DNA of 64,000 nt from Planococcus lenghuensis (GTDB lineage: Bacteria; Bacillota; Bacilli; Bacillales_A; Planococcaceae). The stretch spans positions 1 through 64,000 of the forward strand of contig NZ_CP019642.1 in NCBI RefSeq assembly GCF_001999905.1, written 5' to 3'. A program made the translations under genes and the position numbers. How positions within the stretch are numbered: position 1 is the first letter of the stretch; each line of letters begins with the position of its first letter. Shown one piece after another: positions 8,738 through 16,030 of this stretch. A model generated the notes under the pieces. That model searched no databases and was not told the DNA's origin. It saw only the letters and a program-made list of their open reading frames with translations.

Positions 8738-8763
8738 GTTCGTAAACGTGTACTTTTACGAAC
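8738..8763 (+). other. dif-like recombination site candidate (site A)
   Basis: Arms GTTCGTAAA and TTTACGAAC are separated by 8 bases (CGTGTACT). Total length of 26 bases between arm ends equals that of the two sites flanking the TIR gene (41068-41099 and 42337-42368). The right 16 bases, GTGTACTTTTACGAAC, recur exactly at 15268-15283. It lies between gajA and the first IS21 element. See findings for the Xer-type recombination proposal. Confidence 0.5.
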
Positions 8764-8911
8764 ACTTTTATTCAAACGACTGTTAGTTGAAATTTCACTG
8801 TAACCGCTAGAATAAAATTGACAGTTTCCGCTAAGAACCCCTTTACACTTTCGCCACTAAAAATCAATCTTCCGGTAAACTAATTGTATTCGTTTAGTGG
8901 AGGTTGGGAAG

Positions 8912-10474
8912 TTGGAGGATCGGTTATTGTTATTCTTGAAAATTCAGCAGTTGAAAGAGAAGAAATTTAAAGTGGCACAGATTGCAGCGGAATTGAAAAT
9001 CTCAAGACCGACGGTCTACAAGTATCTGGAGATGGACTTTGAAGAGGTGCGGGAGTATATATCAAATCCCCATCGAAAAGCGAAGAAGCTGGATCCCTAT
9101 CGGGATTGGATTGTCGCTTGGCTGGAGGAGTATCCGCATTTAAGTGCAGCTCAGATCCAGGACCGGCTGCTGGAGCGCTATCCCGATCTGTCGATTGGGG
9201 AAAGCACAGTCCGGTTGTATGTAAGTGAAATCCGGGAGATCTACCAGATTGAGAAAAAGGCAGTGGTGAGGCACTACGAGGCTGTTCCTGAACAACCGAT
9301 GGGTAAGCAGCTTCAGGTTGATTGGGGAGAGACAAAGCAACGGACGACAGCGAAAAAAGAAGTGAAGCTCTACTTCATCGCATTCGTTCTGGCGCACTCC
9401 CGCTATAAGTATATGGAGTGGCAGGATCGGCCCTTCACGACACGTGATGCCATTCGTTGTCATGAGAATGCTTTCCGGTTTTACGGCGGCCGGCCAGAGG
9501 AAATCGTCTATGATCAGGACCACCTGCTTACAGTCAGCGAGAACGCCGGCGATCTCCTACTGACAGCTGAATTTCAGGCTTATGTAAAGGAGCGCAAATT
9601 CAAGATTCACTTATGCCGGAAGGCAGATCCTGAATCGAAGGGAATGATTGAGAACGTGGTGAAGTACATAAAAGGGAATTTCGCGGACAGTCGGGTGTTC
9701 AGTGAAATCAAAGACTGGAACAGGCGTGCATGGCAGTGGCTGGAGCGCACAGGGAATAAAAATGTCCATCATACAACGAAAAAAAGACCGGTCGCAGTGT
9801 TTCTCGTCGAAAAGCAACACTTACAACCCGTCTCTCCTCTACTTTCAAATGAAAGTACCGATGCCCCTAGTATAACAAGGAACGTAGGCAAGGACAATAC
9901 GATTCGTTACCGCTCAAACCGGTATACAGTGCCAACTGGAACCTACGGTTCCCTGCCTGAGAACCGGGTGATGATCGAAGTGAAAGGCAAGAAGCCAGGC
10001 ACGTTGCTTATCCGTAAGCCACAGGGAAGGGAAATCATCGCTGAGCACCCGATCAGTATGGAGAAAGGAAAGCTCATCCGTAACCGAAACCATACGCGTG
10101 ACCGGTCCAAAGGAATCGAATCAGCGAAAAAAGAAGTAATTTACAGCTTTACAGATTCAGAATCCGCTGCCGTCTACGTGGATGAGCTTTGCCAGCGATA
10201 CCCACGATACCGTCGCGACCAGCTGGCGATTCTTCAAAAAGCAATTCTGGAAGAATCGGAATGGGTAGACGAAGCGCTCCGGAAATGTGTGGCTGAGCAG
10301 CTCTACAGCGCAAATGATTTCCGTGATGTGGTTTCCCATTTAAAAAGCATGGACGCCGAATTGGACCGGCCGGTCCATGAACACCTGACGGTCCAGCCAG
10401 CCAGACCGGATATCTCTGTGAATATCCGTCCGCTCGACGCCTACACACGCATCTTGGAGGGGCATGCCATATGA
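8912..10474 (+). CDS. istA: IS21-family transposase IstA
   Basis: The frame opens at GTG 8897, but the ribosome site GGAGG at 8900-8904 favours TTG 8912 as the true start, giving about 520 residues. An N-terminal helix-turn-helix (FKVAQIAAELKISRPTVYKYL) binds the terminal repeats. The rve/DDE domain shows Asp in LQVDWGETK, Asp in IVYDQDHLL and Glu in ESKGMIENVVKYIK. The C-terminal beta-barrel region YRSNRYTVPTGTYG is typical of the family. It works with IstB, whose start overlaps this stop codon (ATGA at 10471). Catalyses cut-and-paste or replicative transposition of the element. Confidence 0.92.
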   Translation: MEDRLLLFLKIQQLKEKKFKVAQIAAELKISRPTVYKYLEMDFEEVREYISNPHRKAKKLDPYRDWIVAWLEEYPHLSAAQIQDRLLERYPDLSIGESTVRLYVSEIREIYQIEKKAVVRHYEAVPEQPMGKQLQVDWGETKQRTTAKKEVKLYFIAFVLAHSRYKYMEWQDRPFTTRDAIRCHENAFRFYGGRPEEIVYDQDHLLTVSENAGDLLLTAEFQAYVKERKFKIHLCRKADPESKGMIENVVKYIKGNFADSRVFSEIKDWNRRAWQWLERTGNKNVHHTTKKRPVAVFLVEKQHLQPVSPLLSNESTDAPSITRNVGKDNTIRYRSNRYTVPTGTYGSLPENRVMIEVKGKKPGTLLIRKPQGREIIAEHPISMEKGKLIRNRNHTRDRSKGIESAKKEVIYSFTDSESAAVYVDELCQRYPRYRRDQLAILQKAILEESEWVDEALRKCVAEQLYSANDFRDVVSHLKSMDAELDRPVHEHLTVQPARPDISVNIRPLDAYTRILEGHAI

Positions 10475-11229
10475 ACAAGTCTGTGAAAGAACTGCAGGAA
10501 CAGTTCCGTCAGCTTCGGCTGGCGGAAACAGCTGAGGAACTACCCCAACTTCTGCGAGAAGCTGAAAAAACATCGTGGACGTATCTTGAGTTCCTGGAAT
10601 CGCTGACTGCCTTCGAACTGGCGAAACGGGAAGCGAAAAGCATCGAGCGGCGAATGAAATGGGCGCGGTTCCCTTACGTGAAGACACTACAGGAATTCAA
10701 AGTGGAGGAACAGACCTCATTGAGCGAGCGCCAGCTTGCGCAGCTTAGGGAATTTAATTGGCTGGAACAGCGGTTTAACTTAATCCTGCTCGGCCCTCCG
10801 GGTGTTGGGAAGACATTTCTGGCCATCGGCCTGGGCATTGAAGCGATTCAACGGGGTTTCCATGTGAGCTTCGTAACAATGGGTGAATTGATGCGCCTCT
10901 TAAAGACGGAGGAATTCGTACATAAGTCAAAAGTACAGACGAAGCGGATTGAAGCTGCGGATCTAGTGATCATCGATGATTTGATGTACATGGCGATGGA
11001 TCAACGGGAGGCTAACCTTTTCTTCCAGCTGGTCAACCATTTGTATGAACGGAGTTCAATCATTCTGACCTCGAATAAGAGCCCGGATCAGTGGAGTGAA
11101 CTGATGGGCGATCAAGGTATTACGACCGCCATTCTGGACCGCCTGTTACATCGGGTAGAGGTTCTTCACATGGACGGTGACAGCTATCGGATGAAACATC
11201 GCCAGCATGTATTTTCAGCAAAAGTGTAA
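10471..11229 (+). CDS. istB: IS21-family helper ATPase IstB
   Basis: A 252-residue AAA+ ATPase related to DnaC. Walker A is GPPGVGKTF (about residues 109-117) and Walker B is LVIIDDLMY. A sensor segment IILTSNKSPDQW follows. IstB forms oligomers on target DNA, bends it and presents it to the IstA transpososome. Start ATG 10471 overlaps the istA stop. No disrupting mutation is visible. Confidence 0.92.
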   Translation: MNKSVKELQEQFRQLRLAETAEELPQLLREAEKTSWTYLEFLESLTAFELAKREAKSIERRMKWARFPYVKTLQEFKVEEQTSLSERQLAQLREFNWLEQRFNLILLGPPGVGKTFLAIGLGIEAIQRGFHVSFVTMGELMRLLKTEEFVHKSKVQTKRIEAADLVIIDDLMYMAMDQREANLFFQLVNHLYERSSIILTSNKSPDQWSELMGDQGITTAILDRLLHRVEVLHMDGDSYRMKHRQHVFSAKV

Positions 11230-11310
11230 ACGGCATCTTAGCGAAAACTGTAAAATTCCTCTTGACGGTTACATTCACCTTCTTAAAAGGTGGGGAATGG
11301 AAATGAAAAT

Positions 11311-12210
11311 TTAGATTTGAATCAAATTGCGCGCTTCCCCTAATCCCTTCTCCTCGCTCAACAGGTTCAAAAATTTAGTTAAAGGCGTTGCTACGTACTT
11401 GTCTTTCCGGTAAATGAAAAGGGTGTCGACTTTTCCGTAGGGATTTGGAAGCTTATGCTGTCTCAGTGTGCCACCATTTATCTGCTTGGCAACGACACTA
11501 TATGGAAGCATACTGATGCCGAGTCCAGCAGCTACACAACCGATAATCGCATCAAGGGTGCCAAATTCCATGATCTTGTTTGGCACGACTCCTTCTTGGT
11601 GCAGCCAGTCTTCCAGCTTTGCCCGGTAAGAACAGCCGGACCGAAAAACAAGCAGCGTCCGATTCTCAATTTCTTTTAGTGAGGACAAGGACGGTTGCTT
11701 CATATCGGTGATCAGCACCAATTCCTCTTCAAAAACAGTTTCTTGGATGATTTCCGGATGCTCAATAGGTCCAGATACAAAAGCTCCATCTAATTCATAC
11801 TGCAGAACGCCATGGAGGTGCTGTTCCGTCGGCCCTGTAATTATCGTCAGGTCCACGTCGGGATAGCCCTGATGGTATTTCGAAAGCAGCGCCGGCAAGC
11901 GGATGGCTGCAGTTGTTTCCATAGAGCCGATCATTAGCGGCCCTTTTGGTGTCTGGTCATCTTTCATCACCTTATTTGTTTCATCAATCAACCGAAAGAT
12001 TCTTTTTGCGTAAATCAATAAAGATTCTCCTTTTGACGTTAAGATAATGCCGCGATTGTGCCGATGAAACAAGGTGGTTTGCAGATGGTTTTCCAATTGT
12101 TGAATTTTCGTGGTGATGTTTGACTGCGCATAATTAAGCTCCCGCGCTGCAGCTGAAATGGTTCCCATTTTTGCGACTGTCTGAAACACCTTTAAGGCTT
12201 GTAAGTCCAT
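11311..12210 (-). CDS. LysR-type transcriptional regulator
   Basis: A 299-residue LTTR. Residues 1-60 are the winged helix-turn-helix (LQALKVFQTVAKMGTISAAARELNYAQSNITTKIQQLE), then a linker helix and a periplasmic-binding-protein-like effector domain from about residue 90 (LMIGSMETTAAIRLP...). It is divergent from the MFS gene at 12349, with about 140 bases between them, the usual LTTR arrangement, so it most likely controls the MFS / nitronate monooxygenase / tautomerase group. The effector is unknown; a nitroalkane or a related toxic compound is a guess from the neighbours. Its gene is bounded on the right side of the IS21 insertion, so its terminator may have been disturbed. Confidence 0.9.
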   Translation of the reverse strand: MDLQALKVFQTVAKMGTISAAARELNYAQSNITTKIQQLENHLQTTLFHRHNRGIILTSKGESLLIYAKRIFRLIDETNKVMKDDQTPKGPLMIGSMETTAAIRLPALLSKYHQGYPDVDLTIITGPTEQHLHGVLQYELDGAFVSGPIEHPEIIQETVFEEELVLITDMKQPSLSSLKEIENRTLLVFRSGCSYRAKLEDWLHQEGVVPNKIMEFGTLDAIIGCVAAGLGISMLPYSVVAKQINGGTLRQHKLPNPYGKVDTLFIYRKDKYVATPLTKFLNLLSEEKGLGEARNLIQI

Positions 12211-12348
12211 CGGAAAACTCCTTTAGTCTAAGTCATTTAGATATTTGGTATCTATAAAACAGATACCTAGTATCATTTATATGCATTATAACATATAGCA
12301 AAATGGAGTTATAATTATAGATGTAATGATTTTAGAGGAAGCAAAGGG

Positions 12349-13496
12349 TTGAATAAACCATCATTTCTTATAGTAGCAGGTGGGGTTATTTCATTGATCA
12401 TCGCCATGGGAATTGGGAGGTCTGCTTATACGCCTATTCTGCCGGCTACTTACTAGGTACTGTTCTAGCAGGTGTACTTCCCATAAAGAGGCACCGAACG
12501 TTTCTGTTAAGATTCCATCTTATCATCAGTATCTTAACCACTCTTTTCATGAGCTTCACCAGTTCGCTTATATTTCGGAATGTCTTACGCTTTCTATCCG
12601 GCTTCGCCAGTGCCGTTGTATTGGTCTTAGCTTCCGGCATCGTCCTGGATAAACACGCTTCGATAAACAAAACCCATTGGTCGGGTGTATTTTACGGAGG
12701 GGTTGGTTTTGGCATCTTCTTATCAAGCCTTCTTATCCCGAGGCTAAATGAGCCGTTTCATTGGGAAGGTCCGTGGATTGGATTGGCTGCGGTCAGTGGT
12801 TTTTTGGCTTTCTTCGTGTGGATTTGGCTGAAAGACACTACACAGACTGCCGGGAAAAAGGAAATAAAAGAAGCAGCGGTTCAAACACCGCCTGTAAGAT
12901 GGCTCCCTTGGTTGACGGTTGCATATGGCCTGGAAGGGTTGGGCTATATCGTCACGGGAACGTTCATCGTATCGATTGCCGAAAAAAGTCCTTCTTTCCA
13001 TAGCGATGCGACGTTAGTTTGGCTGGTGGCCGGATTGGCCGCAATTCCGTCCTGCATTCTGTGGTCTGTTCTCGCGAATAAGTGGGGCTATGTAAAGTCT
13101 TTGATTCTGGCCATGGTCTTACAGGCAATTGGTATCGTGATTCCGGTAGTTTGGGTCACGCAAACAGGGATCCTGATAAGCGGCTTGCTCTTTGGTGCGA
13201 CGTTTATGGGAATCATCACGCTGGCGACCACATTGAGGCGGCAAATGAATCCTGCGAAAAGCAGCCAGATCATTGGCAGCTTGACGGCTGTCTATGCGGT
13301 GGGGCAATTGATTGGGCCAAGTCTTGCCGGATTTATGTCATCGGCGACCCAAAGTTTTAACGCAGCATTGATTGGGGCGGCCGCAGTCGTTTTACTGGGA
13401 GCTTGTTTACTTGTAAACGGCATTTCATTTGAGAAAAAAGCGACTAAACTACAAAGCCAAGTCAATTTGCCTGTAGAAAACAGTGACTGGAAGTAA
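12349..13496 (+). pseudogene. YbfB/YjiJ-type MFS transporter, N-terminal deletion and frameshift
   Basis: A TTG start at 12349 (after AGAGG and AAAGGG) gives NKPSFLIVAGGVISLIIAMGIGR, then SAYTPILPATY and a stop at 12454. This is the conserved first membrane helix of YbfB/YjiJ transporters. In the adjacent frame the protein resumes immediately with AGYLLGTVLAG, the start of the second helix, and continues intact to 13496 with about ten more membrane helices. The join shows that some 20-30 residues between helix 1 and helix 2 are missing and the frame is lost. A shorter product from an internal ATG at 12549 would lack the first helices. So the transporter of this cluster is probably inactive. 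Family assignment rests on the FAYTPILP-like motif and MFS hydropathy. Confidence 0.75.
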
Positions 13497-13526
13497 AACA
13501 AAAAACAATTCGGGAGGATGAAGCAG

Positions 13527-14606
13527 ATGTTAACAAATACGCTCATTGAACTATTGAAAATAGAGTACCCCCTCGTACAAGCTCCTATGGCGGGTGGCGT
13601 CACCACGTCGAAACTGGTGGCTGAAGTTTCAAATGCTGGGGGTTTGGGTATGATTGGAGCCGGCTACCTGAATCCGCATCAAGCCCGGGAACAGATTCGG
13701 GAGACCAAGCAGCTGACTGCCAATCCTTTTGGCATCAACTTATTCGTTCCCGAGGAATTTGATGTAATGGATGGGGAAGTCAACTCAGCGAACCAAGCCT
13801 TGAAGCCCATCCGGCATCAATTGAATCTGCCACCAAAAGAGGGCTTTGAGTTTCCTGATGCAGCGAATGTCCAAGAAGCATTCGCCGATCACATTCAAGT
13901 TGTAATTGAAGAGAAAGTGCCCATTTGTTCGTTTACATTCGGCATTCCATCGGAGGACGTCATCGCTGACTTAAAACGGCACGACGTATTCTTAATCGGA
14001 ATCGCTACAACGGTCGAGGAAGCGATTGAAAATGAAAAAGCCGGAATGGATGCCGTTGTCGTGCAAGGAAGTGAAGCTGGGGGGCATCGAGGAAGCTTTA
14101 TGGACGGAAATCAGGAAAAACTGATTGGTCTGATGTCCTTGATTCCGCAGGTCGTCGATGAGGTAAGCATTCCCGTTATTGCAGCAGGGGGCATCATGGA
14201 TGGAAGAGGGCTGATGGCTTCCATTTGCTTAGGGGCAAATGGGGTCCAAATGGGGACAGCTTTTATGACATGCCAGGAGAGTGGAGCGCATGAAACACAT
14301 AAAGCAGCGATTCTCAACGCTCATGAAGATCAGACCGTCTTGACCCGTGCCTTTTCCGGGAAGTGGGCAAGGGGAATTGAAAACCGCTTCATCTCAGAAA
14401 TGAAAAGGCACGAACGGTTCTTGCCGGATTTTCCCGTCCAAAACGTCTTGACCAAAGATATACGCAAGGGTTCTGCTGGTCAAAAAACGCCAGAGTTTAT
14501 GTCACTTTGGTCCGGTCAAAGTCCAAGATTAGCTAAAAGACAGACCGCCAAGGAATTGATTCAAACCGTCATGGAAGATGTAAAGAGGATCTCTTCGAAT
14601 TTCTGA
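13527..14606 (+). CDS. Nitronate monooxygenase (2-nitropropane dioxygenase family)
   Basis: A 359-residue FMN-dependent TIM-barrel enzyme that oxidises nitronates. The start is ATG 13527, nine bases after GGGAGG; the ATG at 13518 abuts the ribosome site and is unlikely. Recognisable features are YPLVQAPMAGGVTTSKLVAEVSNAGGLGMIGAG at the N-terminus, QGSEAGGHRGSF (flavin phosphate region with the conserved GxEAGGHRG), VIAAGGIMDGRG and GANGVQMGTAF. The gene follows the decayed MFS gene by 30 bases and is followed by a tautomerase-family gene, so the three form one LysR-controlled unit for detoxifying a small nitro or keto compound. Length is normal for the family and the conserved motifs are intact. 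Confidence 0.9.
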   Translation: MLTNTLIELLKIEYPLVQAPMAGGVTTSKLVAEVSNAGGLGMIGAGYLNPHQAREQIRETKQLTANPFGINLFVPEEFDVMDGEVNSANQALKPIRHQLNLPPKEGFEFPDAANVQEAFADHIQVVIEEKVPICSFTFGIPSEDVIADLKRHDVFLIGIATTVEEAIENEKAGMDAVVVQGSEAGGHRGSFMDGNQEKLIGLMSLIPQVVDEVSIPVIAAGGIMDGRGLMASICLGANGVQMGTAFMTCQESGAHETHKAAILNAHEDQTVLTRAFSGKWARGIENRFISEMKRHERFLPDFPVQNVLTKDIRKGSAGQKTPEFMSLWSGQSPRLAKRQTAKELIQTVMEDVKRISSNF

Positions 14607-14680
14607 CTGGAAGTAAGGTTTCCATCCCTCACTGTAATAGGCACTTGAATCTAATCAAAATAGCTGAAGGAGTAAATGAT

Positions 14681-15073
14681 ATGCCATTGATGAAGATCGA
14701 CATAATGCGTGGACGCTTGAAGGAGGAAATTAAAGAGCTTTTGGACATCTCTTATGAAGTTATGCTGGAGACATTAGGTGTCCCGGAAAATGACCGGTAC
14801 CAAATTGTGACACAGCATGATGAAAATGAAATGATCATTCTGGATACGGGATTGGGATTTTCAAGGACTCATGAGGTAGTGGTGTTCAGTTTGGTCTCGC
14901 GTCCGCGAACGGTTGCCCAAAAAGAACTTTTTTATAAAGAATTGGCGATGAGATTAAACGAAAAGATGGGCTTGAATCCTTCAGATGTAATAGTTAACTT
15001 TTCAATCAACCAAGATGAAGACTGGAGTTTTGGTCAGGGAGAAGCCCAGTTCCTAATTGGAAAACTGAATTAG
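14681..15073 (+). CDS. Tautomerase-family protein
   Basis: A 130-residue member of the tautomerase (4-oxalocrotonate tautomerase / MIF-like) superfamily of the longer two-repeat type. I start at ATG 14681, eight bases after AAGGAG. Removal of Met exposes Pro1 (MPLMKIDIMRGR), the catalytic base. Other family features are the LKEEIKELLDISYEVMLETLGVPENDRYQIV segment and the VVVFSL strand. Position after the nitronate monooxygenase suggests a joint catabolic or detoxifying role. The substrate is unknown. Confidence 0.85.
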   Translation: MPLMKIDIMRGRLKEEIKELLDISYEVMLETLGVPENDRYQIVTQHDENEMIILDTGLGFSRTHEVVVFSLVSRPRTVAQKELFYKELAMRLNEKMGLNPSDVIVNFSINQDEDWSFGQGEAQFLIGKLN

Positions 15074-15209
15074 AGAGTTACATCCTTGACCTAAGTGCTT
15101 ATTTTAAGTATTACATTTGAAGCGATTTAACTTCAGTAATTTCAAAAAAATTTAAAGATAAAATCACTACCAGTTAACATATGAGGGCTTATCAGAAGTT
15201 GATTTTGTA

Positions 15210-15257
15210 CAAAGAGAGAGGAGAGGCTGAACGAGTACATTTTCTCTCTCTCTTTTT
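15210..15257 (+). terminator. Rho-independent terminator after tautomerase gene
   Basis: A purine-rich arm AAAGAGAGAGGAGAG (15211-15225) pairs with CTCTCTCTCTTTTTG (15244-15257), and the stem ends in a T-run. It closes the LysR-linked gene group. Its right end runs directly into site D. Confidence 0.6.
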
Positions 15258-15283
15258 GTCTGGAAAAGTGTACTTTTACGAAC
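15258..15283 (+). other. Half-conserved dif-like site (site D)
   Basis: The right 16 bases GTGTACTTTTACGAAC (15268-15283) are identical to the right part of site A at 8748-8763 and in the same orientation. The left arm (GTCTGGAAA) is diverged from GTTCGTAAA. One conserved arm plus core with a different second arm is the pattern expected where Xer-type modules have been joined. The region between A and D contains the IS21 element and the LysR / nitronate monooxygenase / tautomerase group. Confidence 0.4.
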
Positions 15284-15334
15284 GGTTATTATGTGACTTA
15301 GTAAACATGAGTACGTATTTAAAAATGTTTATTG

Positions 15335-15913
15335 TTATTGTTTATTCTTTTGTTGATGCCGAGTAACTTTTTTTCGATTGCCACATATTTTCATAGAACA
15401 CCATTTACGTCTTCCGTTAGAATCAATAAATAGCAGCACACACTCCGGATTTGCACACTGGCATATGCTTTCCAGTTTATTAGTCGCATATAGACTAACT
15501 GCGTTATAGGCTATTAATGAAACGAGCGCATCTACAGGTTTTCCTATTGGAATAGGTATTAAATTTTTACCTTTCAATTCATATGAAAAGGGAGCTTCTT
15601 TTATTAAAGATTGTAAGTATGAAATTAATCCAATTGAAGGCTTCCCTTCAGTCGCCATCTTCTCATATTCTCTCCGAAGCAACGAACGTATATCACGTAA
15701 AGGTGTTACTGCATCAACTGCCCATTCTTCTAGATTATTGTTAAATTGTTCATCAAGTAAGACATTATGACGTTTAAGCGTATTGATCCATTCAATTACA
15801 TGTTTTGATTCTGTTAATAAATCATGACGCGCCCCATGTCTAACTAACTCGGTATTGACTAGATCTAAAGAAACCTCTCCAGAAATAAGTGGAAATTTTG
15901 TTTCGACAGCCAT
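15335..15913 (-). CDS. CGNR zinc-finger (ABATE-domain) regulator
   Basis: A 192-residue protein. I take ATG 15913 (MAVETKFPLISGEVSLDLVNTELVRHGARHDLL), since a GGGGGG-rich ribosome site lies 10-15 bases upstream and the GTG at 15925 abuts it. The N-terminal part is an ABATE-like domain, and the C-terminus has the signature zinc finger CANPECVLLFIDSNGRRKWCSMKICGNRKKVTRH with the CGNR tetrad. CGNR proteins bind DNA and are usually local transcriptional regulators. It is divergent from the MFS transporter gene at 16031, with two copies of a 31-bp operator-like palindrome in between, so it probably controls both genes. Confidence 0.88.
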   Translation of the reverse strand: MAVETKFPLISGEVSLDLVNTELVRHGARHDLLTESKHVIEWINTLKRHNVLLDEQFNNNLEEWAVDAVTPLRDIRSLLRREYEKMATEGKPSIGLISYLQSLIKEAPFSYELKGKNLIPIPIGKPVDALVSLIAYNAVSLYATNKLESICQCANPECVLLFIDSNGRRKWCSMKICGNRKKVTRHQQKNKQ

Positions 15914-15935
15914 AAAATCACTCACCCCCCTCTTG

Positions 15936-15966
15936 TTAACCTATAATAAAACATTTGACAGGTTAA
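15936..15966. promoter_or_regulatory. Operator-like palindrome 1 (TTAACC-N19-GGTTAA)
   Basis: TTAACC at 15936-15941 and GGTTAA at 15961-15966 are exact inverse half-sites with a 19-base spacer. The right half overlaps the -35 box TTGACA (15955-15960) of the MFS promoter, and the left half abuts the start of the CGNR gene. Candidate binding site for the CGNR regulator. Confidence 0.6.
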
Positions 15967-15983
15967 TTAAAGAAATATATATT
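15955..15983 (+). promoter_or_regulatory. Sigma-A promoter of MFS transporter gene
   Basis: TTGACA at 15955-15960, a 17-base spacer, and TATATT at 15978-15983 make a near-consensus vegetative promoter reading into the MFS gene at 16031. It is enclosed by the two TTAACC-N19-GGTTAA palindromes, the geometry of repressor control. Confidence 0.65.
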
Positions 15984-15984
15984 A

Positions 15985-16015
15985 TTAACCAGTAAAGTTT
16001 TATTTAAGAGGTTAA
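15985..16015. promoter_or_regulatory. Operator-like palindrome 2 (TTAACC-N19-GGTTAA)
   Basis: The same half-sites as palindrome 1 recur at 15985-15990 and 16010-16015 with the same 19-base spacer. The four half-sites are therefore spaced at 25, 24 and 25 bases and alternate in direction. This copy covers the expected transcription start and leader of the MFS gene, ending just before its ribosome site GGAGGGG. Confidence 0.6.
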
Positions 16016-16030
16016 AATAGGAGGGGTTTT

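Larger units (their letters stand above)
8799..11273 (+). mobile_element. Complete IS21-family insertion sequence with target duplication
   Basis: The left end starts TGTAACCG (8799) and the right end finishes CGGTTACA (11273). Behind each tip are further matched blocks (ACAGTTTCCGCTAAG at left against the inverse of CTTAGCGAAAACTGT at right, and a TTTACACTTT block), the multiple terminal repeats typical of IS21. Directly outside the tips the 5-bp sequence TTCAC is duplicated (8794-8798 and 11274-11278). Two intact genes, istA and istB, overlap by four bases. All signs point to a recent, functional insertion about 35 bp from site A. Confidence 0.9.
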
